Below are positions 1-11,945 of a DNA stretch of 64,000 bases, piece after piece. The notes beneath the pieces were generated by a model that did not search any database, was not told where the DNA came from, and saw only the letters and a program-made list of their open reading frames with translations. The translations under genes were made by a program, and so were the position numbers. Origin of the DNA: Doryteuthis pealeii. Its lineage: Eukaryota > Mollusca > Cephalopoda > Myopsida > Loliginidae. Each line of letters starts with the position of its first letter. Within the stretch, counting starts at the first letter, position 1. Location of the stretch: NCBI GenBank assembly GCA_023376005.1, contig CM042147.1:120102287-120166286 (forward strand), in the 5' to 3' direction.

Positions 1-600
1 CTTTCTCTTCTTCCCCCCTCTCTCGCTATCATCTCCCTCTATATCTCTCTCTACTCTGCTTTCTCTCCTCTCTCTCCTCTCTCTCCTCCTTACTCATCTA
101 CTCTATCTATCTCCACACGCAAAACTACACACACAAACACACACACGCATTTTCACTCAAATGATCTGTGAATTTCTTCATGTGTTATTTTTCATCTCGC
201 ATTCAGGCATTCTCTATGTCTTTCTAACCTCTGTTCATTCTCTCCCTTTCTTTCACACCTGCGTGCGTGCGTGCGTGCTCGTCTATACACTCTCGTATAG
301 TTTTACTCGCGGCTCCCGTCCATGCTGACATCAGCCTTATACCACATATATATATACACTCTCTGCGTGACCTATCGTGCGACCTACTTCTTCCTCGTCT
401 ATAACCTTCAACATACCTCTTCGTGTTGACTACCTCCCCCTCTGTCTCTCCCTCTCTCTCTGCTCTCTCTCTCTCTCTCCCTCTCTCCCTCTGCTTTCTC
501 TCTCCTCTCTCTGTGTGCTCTCCGCTCTTTTTCTCTATTTCTTTCCTTCTCCCTCCCTCTCCGTGCGTGCACTCTCCACTCTACTCTCGTGACTTCCTCA
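1..600. repeat. Pyrimidine-rich low-complexity tract
   Basis: Interrupted TC/CCT-rich sequence on the + strand, densest at 1-115 and 425-575, with a short GCGT run near 263-280 and AT steps near 347-357. Open frames here are only Ser/Leu-rich translations of TC repeats and are not credible genes. Confidence 0.9.
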
Positions 601-1091
601 TCTATATCTTCTCNGCCGATATCATATGGTCTACCATTGGCTACCCTTGTTATCCAGAGCTTGACTAACAGTGTTTAGCAACTCCATGTAAGGCATCTAA
701 GGGTCCTCCGACTTCTTTTTTCTGCAGATTTTCGAGGATTCTGCGCTGTACGAACGCATCCAGATCGTCTGTTATGTTCCGCTTTCTCTAAAAACACAGC
801 CTCGTAGTCTCTATTGCCAATTCTCCAGTTCATGCCTGATTGTTTTACAGTGCTCAGGTAGCATGGGTAGCAACCATAATCTCCTTATTTTAATGACGAC
901 GCAGATCATCATGATACAAGTTATTCTCTTCCACGATTCAGGTGGGTATCCAGTCATCCATTCTATCTGTCATCACGTATATGAAATGAAGAAGGGTCCA
1001 AGTTTTTAAATGATGTGTAGTGTGCGTCAGTATTCAACACATACGGAGAAAAAATTAACCAAATATGAATGTCAAATTCATTCCGAACACC
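601..1091. other. Unclassified non-coding stretch
   Basis: No gene, SINE box or clear repeat is recognised. One ambiguous base (N) sits at 614. The sequence just before 1092 (CCGAACACCCTATATA) resembles the end of a mariner-type terminal repeat, but no partner end was found. Confidence 0.5.
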
Positions 1092-1135
1092 CTATATATA
1101 TATATATATATTATATTATATATATATATATATAT
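1092..1135. repeat. (AT)n microsatellite
   Basis: Alternating AT with one TTATATTA interruption. Confidence 0.9.
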
Positions 1136-1362
1136 AAACTAATGCAAGTATACTAATCTTGATGCCCCAATCTTTACATTTTTCGGTGTTCGTCTCGTGC
1201 TTTCACCCTACCCCCCGATCCTACCAAGTCGTACATGGTTATCTTCAAGAAGCTTTCCAACAGTATCTTGTTTCTTTTCCTTTTTTTTTTTGTTGCTTTC
1301 GCCGCCTCAGTCATCCAAATAATTTGTTCTGAGAGGAGGAAAAACTAGAAAATAGACGTATG

Positions 1363-1364
<2 letters not shown>

Positions 1365-1408
<44 letters not shown>

Positions 1409-1440
1409 AGAGAGAGAAGAGAGAGAGAAGAGAGAGAGAG
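1365..1440. repeat. (GA)n microsatellite
   Basis: GA dinucleotide repeat with a few GGA/AAG interruptions, immediately upstream of the mariner relic. Confidence 0.9.
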
Positions 1441-1502
1441 TACAGACAGAAGAGAATGTCATCCGGGATATAGTCAAAAACAAGTATGTGTGTGTGTGTG
1501 AG

Positions 1503-1808
1503 CAGGATTCGGCCCCCTGCCACACCTCTGGGAAAAGTCAAAAATGGTTGTCGGCGATTTTTTCCGACTATACCAGTCTCAATATTTAGCCTCCGAACTC
1601 CCCAGGTCTTAACCCCATGGATTATTATGTATCTGGCGCTATTGAGAAAGACACCAATTGCCGTGCCAGTACTACAAAAGCCCAGTTAATCGACAGAATT
1701 AAGGTAGTTTTTGAGACCGTTCACAGGGAAAATGTAACATCAGCTTGCTGTAGGTTCTGGAGCAGGATTGAGGTTGTGATCGACGCTAAAGGCAGTTATT
1801 TTGAGTGA
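1503..1808 (+). pseudogene. Mariner-family transposase, C-terminal relic
   Basis: Reading from 1503 gives 101 codons that look like the C-terminal third of a Tc1/mariner-superfamily transposase. It starts at the region of the second catalytic Asp (QDSAPCHTSGKSQKW) and continues through the third-Asp motif (PGLNPMDYYVSGAIEKD) to a natural-looking end (VIDAKGSYFE, then TGA at 1806-1808). One in-frame TAG at 1587-1589 stands where the family usually has Trp, so it is dead. The N-terminal HTH and first catalytic Asp are missing; a GA microsatellite replaces them. The 3' flank runs to a worn terminal repeat (CTGGACACTCTGTA, 1921-1934) similar to the ends of the element at 13856-14423. Family assignment is from motif recognition only. 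Confidence 0.85.
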
Positions 1809-1920
1809 AACTTGTTGACAGTAGTGTAATTTCCGTGTCTGTTGAATTTCTTTACAATCCATTAAATTTTGTAGTTACCAAGCACTTTTTATTTTTCCCT
1901 ATGAAACTGTCAAATTTCTC

Positions 1921-2161
1921 CTGGACACTCTGTATTAAAAAGGTATCGAGATTTTCGGTATTTTTTGACACACCTTGTATTCTGAAAAAATAACGTTCCA
2001 TTCATTATTCTTTTCAGAATACAAGGTGTGACAAAAAAAAGTACCAAGTGTAAAGCTGCATTTACCAAGATAGAAATAAAGAATGAATGGAACGTTATTT
2101 CTTTTTCAGAATACAAGGTGTGTCAAAAAGTACAAAAAATCTCGATACCTTTTTTATACAC
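1921..2161. mobile_element. Fold-back MITE at the end of the mariner relic
   Basis: The left arm (about 1931-2010: AAAAGGTATCGAG, TTGACACACCTTGTAT, AACGTTCCATTCATT) recurs as its reverse complement at about 2079-2160. A third, partial copy (CAGAATACAAGGTGTGACA) lies inside at about 2014-2033 and forms a smaller inverted pair with the left arm, suggesting one fold-back nested in another. The TTGACACACCTTGTAT end also occurs at about 39381-39398, so the family is dispersed. Confidence 0.75.
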
Positions 2162-2191
2162 ATAGTATATACATATATGTATATATATATA

Positions 2192-2597
2192 CAGTGGTAC
2201 CTTGACTTATGAGTTTCGTTCATTCCGCTCGTAACTCGTATACCAAATCATTTTCTCCCATTGAAATAAACTGAAATGCCATTAATCCGTTCCAGCCCCA
2301 CCCACCTCCCAAAAAACAAGAAAAATAGCGCTGTATTGTATAAAAACATAATAGAATAGATAGTAATTGATTATGTGCTGTAATGTGTCATAATATTTAT
2401 TCTTTTTATAAATAATGTTTTTCTTTGGCCTAAGAAATTTGGAAACTTAATCTTTTTCGTGACCTTATTAACATAAGCGGATCTGAAGCTCATTTATATC
2501 TCAAATTTTAGCTCTCAACACAAAGCAAAAATCGACCAAGTCACAGCTCGTAACTCGGGAAACTCGTAAGTTGAAGCACTTGTAAATCAAGGCATCA
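2192..2597. mobile_element. MITE with CAGTGGTACCTTGACTTA-type ends
   Basis: About 405 bp. The 5' end CAGTGGTACCTTGACTTATG is mirrored imperfectly at the 3' end (ACTTGTAAATCAAGGCATCA), with CTCGTAACTCG-like text repeated inside both ends. Flanked by TA, as expected for Tc1/mariner-type MITEs. No coding capacity. Relatives are the interrupted copy at 36430-37390 and a fragment at 29772-29860. Confidence 0.75.
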
Positions 2598-2648
2598 GTA
2601 TATATATATATATATAATATATCAATATATATATATATATATATATAT

Positions 2649-2703
<55 letters not shown>

Positions 2704-2711
2704 ATATATAT
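2598..2711. repeat. (AT)n microsatellite
   Basis: Long AT repeat with ATCA and ATT interruptions. Confidence 0.95.
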
Positions 2712-3518
2712 TGTATACAGTGAAATATGCCATTCAAATCTGAATTGAATCATAAATAGCACCCTTGAGAGATGCGTTAACAATATACTCAGACAAGCCC
2801 CTTAAAATACAAGAGAAACGGGAAGCCTTCCCACTGTAGCGACTGTCTGCCTCTGTTTGGTCCAGAAGAGTTATCTTCCATTGCTGCAGGTTTCGCCAGT
2901 AGAGGGCTTGTCTATTTAAATGGGACCCCGGAAAAATTCTAATTCTCTTTCCTCTGAGACCAGCAAACACTTCACATGGTGTAGACGCTTTTGCCTCTTA
3001 CCCTTAAGTGAGGGGCTTTGTCCCCCACTTTGCTATCAGTAAGCGACAATCTTTAGGACGTAAGTCCTACATCCTACTTCCTTTATAATGCGTTTATGTA
3101 TCCGTTGTCTATGTATTGCTATACCTTTTGTGATGAGTATATGTATTCCTATCCTGAATGTATTTCTAAGTGTGCACGTATTAAAGTTTGTTAATATCTT
3201 CTAATTCCTTTGTGGGAATATTTCATGTACACACATGTACCCACGTTGGAAGGTTACTGAGCCTTCCAACTTAATATAAGAACTTCACAACTAACACCAC
3301 GATAAAAATCGACATCGTCTAGACGACAATGCAACTGCTCATTTTATATATTTAGCCTCTTTCGTATTACGTATTGTTCGGTTTCTTTCCGAGTGCGACT
3401 GTTGAAAAGTAGGAAGCACACCATACTTCGATGCCAAGTGTTATCATTCCAAATCTTGACTTCCACCCTGTCGACGTGTCCTAGAATACACCGACTGCAG
3501 AGGGATAAGAAGCCCCCA
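2712..3518. other. Unclassified sequence, possible LTR remnant
   Basis: No reading frame or known family recognised. A TATTTAAATGGGACC segment near 2911-2925, a TATTAAAGTTTG segment near 3178-3190 and the inverted GTTGGAAGG/CCTTCCAAC near 3244-3270 are LTR-like features, but no TG..CA ends or target duplication could be fixed. Confidence 0.3.
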
Positions 3519-3529
3519 TAAAAAAAGAG

Positions 3530-3685
3530 ATATCCTGGTTATGACATTAAACAGTATCCGGTGTTGAGCCTCCAGTTCTGGATCTCTGGAGAGTGCGGAG
3601 TACCCCTTCAATACCATTACTCCCAGGTTAGCTCAGATCCAAAGTGGTAGTAAATGTTAGGATTCCATCTATAGGTAAAATAGAT
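3530..3685 (+). mobile_element. Element X fragment
   Basis: Contains the element X block (GACATTAAAC, CCAGTTCTGGA, TCAATACCATTACTCCCAGG, AAAGTGGTAGTA), homologous to the middle of the complete copy at 56949-57549 (-) and to 25785-26225 (+). Both the 5' part and the A-rich 3' tail are missing. Confidence 0.65.
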
Positions 3686-3717
3686 CTGTTTGGAAATTAT
3701 TAATATTGGATGAAACC

Positions 3718-3719
3718 AT

Positions 3720-3759
<40 letters not shown>

Positions 3760-3810
3760 ATATATAATATATATATATATATATATTATTATTATTATTA
3801 TTATTTATAC
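3718..3810. repeat. Compound (AC)(AT)(ATT) microsatellite
   Basis: (AC)n to 3747, then AT, then ATT repeats. The left boundary of the large duplication falls here. Confidence 0.9.
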
Positions 3811-3939
3811 TAAAGCTGAGTTATCAACTGCTTCCTAAAGGCTTTTTTTACTGTTTATGCACTAGACAAAACGTGACCTGTTTGGGTCACCATTAACTCT
3901 CGCTAGATAATTGAGATTAAGGAAAAGAGTAGGATCTGC

Positions 3940-4681
3940 TATTCATTCAAAACGAAATTAAAATTGATAAAATTGAATATTTAAGGTCAAAATTTTTTAT
4001 CTAAGTCTAAAAGTTGTAACATCAGTAAAATAAGTGAAATCATATTGTACATGTAATTTATTTTTAATACATTTTAAACTATTTTTTCAGGCAATTTTGC
4101 TCTAATATATCTTAAACATGACTGTCAAAGATGACATAAAATCCGTATTTTATAAGATAAATCCACCCCCAACCACCCACCCACCCATTTGAAAATAAAT
4201 TACCTAAAATCAAGGAAGTATCCAATTTTAATGAAATTTTCAGTGTTGATTTATCAATGAATGAATTTTATTCTATTTCAAAACTTTCTGATTTAATTAG
4301 GTATTTCTGCTATGGTAAATTAATATATAAAATTCATTTAAAATATGAAGCGTCTTATTTTAAGTTTCAATTTTCATATTCTTATATTCTAAAAACATAT
4401 TTTATTTAATAACTACTTCAGTTTATTATCGTTATCTTATATTTTTTGTAGAAAAAACTCTATTGAAAATTTAGCCCCCCCCCCCCCTTTAACAGAAACA
4501 AAATATCGATGTATACTTTCGTTTATAAAGATAATAGCCAATTAAATAATTATCGAAAAGAGTAAAATATTTCTCCAAAAATTATCTGTTTAGTTTTTAT
4601 TTTAAATTTATTTTCCGATTTTCGGTACTTATTTTCTATCATGATATCTCCCTTAAATCTTTTTGTTTATTCTATTCACAA

Positions 4682-4730
<49 letters not shown>

Positions 4731-5800
4731 ATTAAAATCATTTTGTAAAATTTCTAAGAAACGATTGACCTAGGTGCACCCAAAAAATTCGGCTGCTACG
4801 AATTTTAAAACGAATTAAAATTAATTAAATCGATTATTTAAAGGTCAAATTTTTTATACAAGTCGAAATTAGTAATATAATGAGCATCAATAAAAAAAAA
4901 AATTTAAAAAGCAAAATAATATTACACATGTAATTTTTTTTAATACATGTAAAACGATTTTTTCGGTCAATTTTGATTGTGTTCGGTCTGAGACGCTGTT
5001 TAAAAATGGCTTGTTTACAAAATTAATTGTAACATTCGCGATTGCAAAATAATTTACCAAAGATCAGGCAATTATTATTTTATAATACATCAGTTATTTT
5101 ATTTCAAAACTTTAAGTATTTCTGCTATGATAAATTAATATATAAAATTCATTTAAAATATGAGAAGCAAAATTTCAAGTTTAGAATGTCATATTATTAG
5201 ATTCTAAAAAAATGTGTTTTTTAATAACTACTTTACTTTGATATCAATCACCCATATTTTTTGGTCGAAAACTGTATTTGAAATTTAGCACCACCTAAAA
5301 GGGTTTTAAACGTAAGAAATATTGATGTTTTTTTGTTGTTTTTTTCTTTTATAGAATAATACCAATTAAATAATTATCGAAATGAGTAAAAGAAAATTCT
5401 CAAAATTATTTTTTTAGTTTTTATTTTTATTTTATTTTCCGATTTTTGGTACTTATTTACTATCCGAGCAGGTTCTTTAAAAAAAACTTTTTTTTTCTTT
5501 TATTCAGACCTTCGGTCTTTTTTCTTTTTATTTATACAGAAATTAGTATCAATCACATATATACCACACCGATATTTTGCGCCCCAAAAAACTAGTGTTG
5601 TCAAAGTTAAGGGACCTGGAAAGAATTAGAAAGTTTTGAAATAAATAACTGATGCATTATAAAATTCATCCATTGATAAATCAACACTGAAAATTTCAAT
5701 AAATGGATATTTCCCCTTGTTTTTGTAAAAAAAAAAAAAATTACAAAAATTTGTATGAAAAAAACACGGATTTTTTCAACAAATTGGGTTGACCTAATTT
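3940..5800. repeat. AT-rich tandem and inverted repeat block
   Basis: Two diverged direct units. AATTAAAATTGATAAAATTGA (about 3953) through CTATTTTTTCAGGCAATTTTG (about 4079) recurs about 860 bp later (about 4806-4975). The block TTTTCAGTGTTGATTTATCA (about 4238) returns inverted near 5680-5700. The same text forms the arms of the hairpin at 24961-25541, so these are one family. A 45-base A run lies at 4685-4729. Nothing here looks coding; a 92-codon frame in the second copy (44474-44752) is broken here by a small insertion and is AT-biased. Confidence 0.7.
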
Positions 5801-7199
5801 AAATTGAAATGGATCAGGGAATTTCATTACAATAGAAAGTGAATCAGAGAGTTGTTATGTCTCTTCTTAATCCCTCTTTCTTTACTCTCTAGATTAAAGT
5901 AACACATTTAATGAGGCGTGTAATCAAGAGAGACATAGAGAGAAAAGAGTGATATACAGAAGTTATGACTGTGATTGGTCAGTTTTTGACTTAATTGCAA
6001 ATTACCAACTAATTAAACCAATTGAAATGGAATTTTTTTCAAGCATAACGTAATCCTAAAACTAAGGAAAAAGTAAGTATAACTTTCGAGGGCAAATTAA
6101 TCGACCAGAAAAAAAAGCCTTCAGGACATTTAAAAGGTGATAATCTCAGCTTTAGTATTATATATATATATATATGATATATATATATATTATATATATA
6201 TATATATAATATTATCAGGATTTTTAAACCATGTTCTAACAAATAATATAGCTATTCAATCTTTAATAAAATTTCAGAAATTCTTAATAGGCTAAAATTT
6301 AGATATTTACATTTTCTTTCTTTTTTCTTTCTTTTTTCTTTCTTTTTTTTTTTTTTTTTTTTCTTTTTTCGTTCACTGGTTGGGAAATTTCGACATCTGT
6401 GTTGTCTTTGCTAGATTTCCCATTGCGATTAATGGATCCGCGTTATCGAACACTGTGGCGCAAGAGTAAACAATTATGATAAAAAAAATATTTCAAACAT
6501 TTCCTATGGCCAAATCGATGTTCTTTGCAAAAAGAACGCGTGCATCCTTGACATAAAAAAAACAATATTTTTACGATCTCTAACCAACAATCAAGAAAGT
6601 TTGTTATTGTAGCTCTGCAATCTTTCCAAGGTGATGTTCTATGCCAGAAGCCAAAACTTCCGTTCTGACTTCCGTTGTCAATCGCCTTGCTAAAACTAAC
6701 GGTGAGAAAAAAAAAACCAGATGGCGACTAGAATACTAACCTGAAATTAAATGTCTGTCGTTCCCCAGTTGGTTAAATTATGTCGACTAACCAAAATGAT
6801 GATAGATTTAATATCGTTTCTTGTTCTTTTTATCTTCTTTTTTTACTTTGTTTTTGTTTTTCGTTTTTTTGTTGTTGTTTTTAACACGTGATGAATAAAA
6901 TAAAACTTCAGGGCTAACTTGATCACAGATTTATGTTAAATCACTGAATATACACAAGATTAGAACAAACATGGCGGATTTGCAAATGATGTATTAAATT
7001 TTACATATTCTCGCAAGCTAGATAAAAATTCTGGTTGACGTTATTGAACGCCTTTTCAGAAAACGTCAAATCAGATATTTCATAAGTATGTGATTATTTT
7101 AATTTTTTTGTGATGGGGGATTGATTCAATTTAGAATAGTTCTCATGTTTGAATTAAATCTCTCGTTTTTAACAGATATCACAGAACTTGAGTTTAAAA
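5801..7199. other. AT-rich non-coding stretch
   Basis: No gene or recognised transposon. Holds an AT microsatellite at about 6160-6212 and a T/C tract at about 6313-6368. The matching stretch in copy 2 is about 45870-47229. Confidence 0.6.
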
Positions 7200-7232
7200 T
7201 CGCAACCCCCAGTCTCTCTTTTTCTCCTCTCA

Positions 7233-7264
<32 letters not shown>

Positions 7265-7311
7265 ATATATATATTAATATATTATATATATATATATATA
7301 TATATTCCTTC

Positions 7312-7354
<43 letters not shown>

Positions 7355-7481
7355 CTCTCTTGCATTCTCTCTCACTCTCTCTCTTCTCTCTTCATTCCTG
7401 TTTCTCTTCTTTCTCTCTCACTTCTCTCTCTCTTTCTCTCTCACTCTCTATTTCTTCTTATCTCTATCATTCCTATTCATC

Positions 7482-7546
<65 letters not shown>

Positions 7547-7701
7547 ACTCTCTATTCCTTCCTATCTCTCACTCTGTTTATTTCTCTCTCTCTCCCTTTT
7601 TACTCTCTCTCTCTCTATATATATAATTATATATTTCCTTCTTTCTCTCTTGCTCCCCCCTCACTCTCTCTTCCTTCATATTTCTCTCCCCCCTCTCTCT
7701 C

Positions 7702-7732
<31 letters not shown>

Positions 7733-7735
7733 CTT
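7200..7735 (+). repeat. (TC)n array with AT islands
   Basis: Continuous TC-rich tract containing AT runs at 7264-7304 and 7617-7636 and a recurring TCACTCTCTATTTCTTCTTA phrase, so it is partly a minisatellite. The long Ser/Leu frame is a repeat artefact. Confidence 0.95.
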
Positions 7736-7864
7736 TCTCAAGACATAGACATTTTCGTGGCTCTCCACAGCTTTCCATTTATCTCTAACTGCATATTACC
7801 GTGATTGTTCCTCATGGAGTCCTTCCTACTGAACTTCCCCATCATATTTTCATCAAAGGACCCT

Positions 7865-7921
7865 CTCTTTATTCCTTCCAATCTCCCCCTCTCTCTCTCT
7901 CTCTCTCCTCTCTCTTCTCTC

Positions 7922-7959
<38 letters not shown>

Positions 7960-8370
7960 TCTATATTTATTATATTTACATTCCTCCCTCTCTCTCTCTC
8001 TCTTGCATTCTCTCTCACTCTCTCTCTCTTCTTCATTCCTGTTTCTCTCTTTCTCTCTCTCACTTTCTCTCTCTCTCTTTCTCTCTCACTCTCTTATTCT
8101 CTTATCTCTATACTCCCTTTTATTCACCCGTCCCTCTCTCTCTCTCTCTCTCTCTTTCTCGTTCTCACTCTCTATTTCTTCTTATCGCTATCACTCCCTA
8201 TTCACCCCTTCCCTCTCTTCTCTTTCTTCTCTCCTCTCTCTCTCTCTCTCTCTCTTTTCTCTCTCACTCTCTATTTACTTCTCTATCTCTATCACTCCCT
8301 TTATTCACCCCCCCTCTTTTCTCTCTCTCTCTCTTTCTCTCTCACTCTCTATTCCTTCCTATCCTCTCAA
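7865..8370 (+). repeat. (TC)n minisatellite array
   Basis: Second TC array, separated from the first by about 130 bp of unique sequence. CTCTATTTCTTCTTATC followed by TATCACTCCCTTTATTCACC recurs roughly every 70-110 bp (about 8090, 8170, 8267). Copy 2 counterpart: 47825-48220. Confidence 0.95.
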
Positions 8371-8719
8371 CTGCAGACTCTTTGACTTCATTTACCCTTT
8401 TTTTATTTAAAAAACTTTTATATTTTTTTTCAGGTCAGTTCTTTCAGCTCTCCATTATAGGTATAATCATTGCGTCCCTGTTTAATGGTTATTGTCGAGT
8501 AAATAGTTGGTTGGTTGGTTGGTTTGGATTTACGGCATTCAACCCTTTTGGGGTTATTTGTGTAGAGATATCTTTTATTTATTTCATTTATTGGAATTGT
8601 ATTTAAACTCAATTTTTTAAAGCACAATATTTAACATATTATCGTTAGAAATGATTTGGTGGGTTAGACTGGTGGTTGATGGTCCGTTATCATAATATGG
8701 TCCTCCTTTTGATTCTGTA
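8371..8719. other. Non-coding, with a degraded retroposon tail
   Basis: Contains (GGTT)n at 8509-8525 and, at about 8530-8560, ACGGCATTCAACCC, a worn reverse-orientation copy of the shared retroposon tail seen in element X and the 5S-element. Otherwise nothing recognised. Confidence 0.45.
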
Positions 8720-9074
8720 TATAGTATTGTGGCCTACCCGTATTGAAGTGTCCTACCTCAGTAAGAGTATATTATAGATATTAAGTAGTTAGGCAATTTA
8801 TTGAAACTAATTATTTTCCCATATATTCAATTTCAGAAATGCAAAATTCAATCCATAAGCTGTATATTAGTAATTAAAGAATAATTAAAAAAAATTTATC
8901 CATAATTTACAGAATCAGATACTATTTAATTCTAAAATATTCTATGTTGGGTTAAGTTAGGGTTAGGGTTAGCAAGTTAATTATTTAACCTATTATATGC
9001 TTTTATAGTTAAACTACATACTTAAGAGGACGTGATTTCGTAGGCCATATTCAAAAGGTAGGCCACATACTATA
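8720..9074. mobile_element. MITE carrying telomere-like repeats
   Basis: The ends are inverted: TATAGTATTGTGGCCTACC near 8720 and GGTAGGCCACATACTATA at 9057-9074. About 355 bp, no coding capacity. The middle contains TTAGGGTTAGGG at about 8957-8972. The copy at 48564-48936 has the same design with cleaner ends (TTATAGTATGTGGCCTACC). Confidence 0.7.
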
Positions 9075-9094
9075 ATGGTACGGTTGAATTTATA

Positions 9095-9420
9095 CGACAT
9101 ATCAACATTGGGCTTTTATGCCGCGTACGTTTTTTTATTAATTCCTTGTTGGAATTCTAATTTTTTTTTTTCAAACTCAATTTTAAGTCCATTTTTAAAC
9201 TCATTTGTTTATCTATTTAACCCATAGATGGGTTCATTAACATATGCTACCACTCCGGGTCAAAGTGGACCTGGGAGTAATGGCGATGAAGGGGGTACTC
9301 AACATTCTCCAGGGCTCCAGAACTGAAACCTCAGCACTGGAAACGAATTAGTGGTCAAACAACTAGATCAAATTTAACGCTATACCCAGGACACTAAGAC
9401 CCTCAGCCACCGCATTCAAC
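9095..9420 (-). mobile_element. Element X, 5'-truncated copy
   Basis: Tail side first on this strand: ACGACATATCAACATTGG, then CCCATAGATGGG, then CTACCACTCCGGGTCAAAG, CTCCAGAACTGAAACCTCAG and AGACCCTCAGCCACCGC, in the same order as the complete copy at 56949-57549. Truncated before the 5' head. Confidence 0.75.
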
Positions 9421-9667
9421 CAGACATATGGTTAAAAAGGGTTGGGTGTAAGAAATGTCGTTTCAAACTCCCTACCCCACTTGGGGACATTTTTGACATC
9501 CATGCATGATTCACCACACACTTCCGTTAATTGGCGATTAATTTCAATCGGTTTAATGCTTTTTGGGTTAAAAAAAAAACGAATGACTGTGCCAACTTCA
9601 CACTTGGCGGTAACGTCAATCGAGAGGTCCATTAGAAACGATTGCCTAACCAAGACTGGACGTAGCA

Positions 9668-10284
9668 GCATACGTATTGTATTTTTCTAATTAAGAAAAA
9701 AGAAATTTTTTTTTAATTTAAAAAATAAAGAAAAAAAAGGGGGACAATACTAATATTAACAACAATAGTGGCAGTAATGATAAGGTTAAGAATTAGATTA
9801 AGAATAACAAAATAATAACAATAATAAAAATATTAATAAAAATAGGATTAATTAATAAAAATAGGATTAGAAGTAATAAAACAAAAATAATTTTAATATT
9901 TCTGAATGAAATGATTTAATATTTCTAAATAGAATCACCCACCTTATATCAAAATAGGAGGGGTGTTGATATTTTTCTATATAAAGTGTGTGATAAAAGC
10001 CCACTCCTACTTATAGACTCGACCACAACCATGTGACCAAGCTCTTGGCCAATCACTGGCAGTACTCTGAGGTAGATACATATTTAAACGGACCACACTG
10101 ACCATAACTAATTTGACTTTCATTGACGAAGGACATAGAATTAAATCACTGGACCTTTAACTATACGCAGGATAGGACTTATACGCAGGATAGAACTTAT
10201 TCGCTTACCAAAGGATTCCATAACTCAGGACTTACTTACTTTAAGCCCTTTTCAACTGGCCAAGGATGGCATTTAAAAACGTTA
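9668..10284. mobile_element. 616 bp segment present only in copy 1, LTR-like
   Basis: Copy 2 reads straight from ACGTAGCAAC to GAGGCGTGCACAGG (about 49521-49542); copy 1 has about 616 bp between the equivalent bases. The right half (about 9990-10284) resembles, inverted, 37400-37682: CATTGACGAAGGAC, CCAAAGGATTC and AAGGATGGC..AAAA.CGT.ACA are shared. TTATAGACT and TATTTAAA segments suit an LTR promoter, but a clean target duplication is not visible. Confidence 0.5.
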
Positions 10285-10409
10285 CAGAGGCGTGCACAGG
10301 AGAAGATGCAGGCGTATGCATAAGAAACACAACAGTGTTGCCAACAGCCGCACAAACTGTTTCCCTGCGTTCCCGGCGATTTGGAGACCCTAGTTTTGGG
10401 ATTACCCTC

Positions 10410-10452
<43 letters not shown>

Positions 10453-10485
10453 AAGTGTCTTAACGACACTTTACATATATATATA
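10410..10485. repeat. (AT)n plus a short perfect hairpin
   Basis: AT repeat followed by GTAAAGTGTC-TTAAC-GACACTTTAC (10450-10474), with AT on both sides extending the pairing. Copy 2 keeps only a short version near 49655-49690. Confidence 0.8.
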
Positions 10486-10850
10486 CGACAGTGATCCCAT
10501 TTAATTTACTTATATATACAAGACCAAGTATTTTTTTTTACAAAGCGTTACATTTCCCATTCTTTTGAAAATAATAATGCGATTTTTTATAAACTCAAAA
10601 ACTGTCCTACAATTTGAAAAAAAAATCTTCTTTAATTTTTTATGCCTTTATTTTTGGCGCTTAATTTGCGGCCATGTTTACTTTTTGCCCAATTCCGGAA
10701 GAAATAAACGCCAAGTTCTGCACCTGCGCACTGAGTTACTTGAGCTACTGAACGATTTTGTTTTTTGTTTTTTTCTTCAAAATAAACAATTGGTCAGGAT
10801 TTTCGCGTTTTTAATACTGTTGTTTTCTTTATGAATTATATATATATATA
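10486..10850. other. Unclassified intronic sequence
   Basis: No element recognised; AT-rich with T runs. Closely matched in copy 2 at about 49695-50060. Confidence 0.5.
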
Positions 10851-10854
10851 TACG

Positions 10855-10916
<62 letters not shown>

Positions 10917-10970
10917 TCTCTCACACACACACACATACACATACACACACACAAATATGTATATATATAT

Positions 10971-11003
<33 letters not shown>

Positions 11004-11044
11004 GTGTGTGTGTGAGAGAGAGATTGATTGCAATTTCACTCTCT

Positions 11045-11127
<83 letters not shown>

Positions 11128-11224
11128 TACACACACAAATATGTATATATATATCACACACACACACATATATATATATGTGTGTGTGTGTGAGAGAGAG
11201 ATTGATTGCAATTTCATTCTCTCT

Positions 11225-11285
<61 letters not shown>
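10851..11285. repeat. Compound (TC)(AC)(AT) array with internal duplication
   Basis: A block of TC, AC, AAATATGTATATATAT, AC, AT, TG, GAGAGAGATTGATTGCAATT repeats twice (about 10920-11040 and about 11095-11220). Copy 2 has only a short TC-AC-AT tract at 50066-50210. Confidence 0.9.
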
Positions 11286-11286
<1 letters not shown>

Positions 11287-11288
<2 letters not shown>

Positions 11289-11500
11289 CGTGTAATGGTT
11301 ATCGCCGTAGGAAATGGACTCGGCGACCCGATTTCTAATCCCGGACGGGGCTGATTGCAATTCACATAACGCTAATAGCGTTGGGAAAGGTATGCATCCA
11401 ACTATTCTCACTTCTGCTATGCAAATAACAGGACAGACCATTAACCTCTTTAGGTAACCAATCTAGGAGAAGTAAAACTCTGAATTGACAATTACAGCAG
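11287..11500 (+). mobile_element. SINE-A, 3'-truncated
   Basis: The tRNA-like 5' part has an A-box-like GTGTAATGGTTATCG and a B-box-like TTCTAATCCCGG, then the family body (GCTAAT..TTGGGAAAGGTATGCATCC, GGTAACCAATCTAGGAGAAG, AAACTCTGAATTGAC). The final GGTAAATA tail is absent. Present in both duplication copies (50210-50430). Confidence 0.8.
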
Positions 11501-11945
11501 TGTTAATATATAGATACTTTCTGCGTATCGTTGTGGCTAACATTCTGGACTGCGAAATCGAAGTAAGCGACTTCGAACTCTCATCCCCCAGTTATGTGTT
11601 GGAATATTGCTGCTATAAGGTGTGATGGAGGCCACAACCTAGACTTATAGACTCTTCGTGGTCGCATGGATTAAATCGGCTTATCAACACGCTCGAATAC
11701 GTGGTTGGTTAACTATTTAATGGCCTTGGTGGAAAGGCGTTCAGTTGATGGTGCTTAAGACGGACGAAGGGATCAACACACAAGGATTCCATCCAAAACG
11801 GATCAAACTTAATGCTCTCACCAGCAGCCTAAAAATGGCCACAAGAATCTTTACAGGTTATGGGCCCAGGAACGCAAGGGTATTCTTTGATGGCAATGAA
11901 GCTATCCCCAAGTTATGGGTTAAATAGTATCTCTACTGCTCTTCT
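11501..11945. other. Intronic sequence upstream of exon A
   Basis: No recognised element. A short frame at 11745-11927 is nearly conserved in copy 2 but is not supported as an exon (no flanking splice sites seen). Confidence 0.45.

Noticed and set aside
7121..8410. Long Ser/Leu frames in the TC arrays
   Set aside because: Translation of dinucleotide repeats in any frame; not conserved in length between copies.
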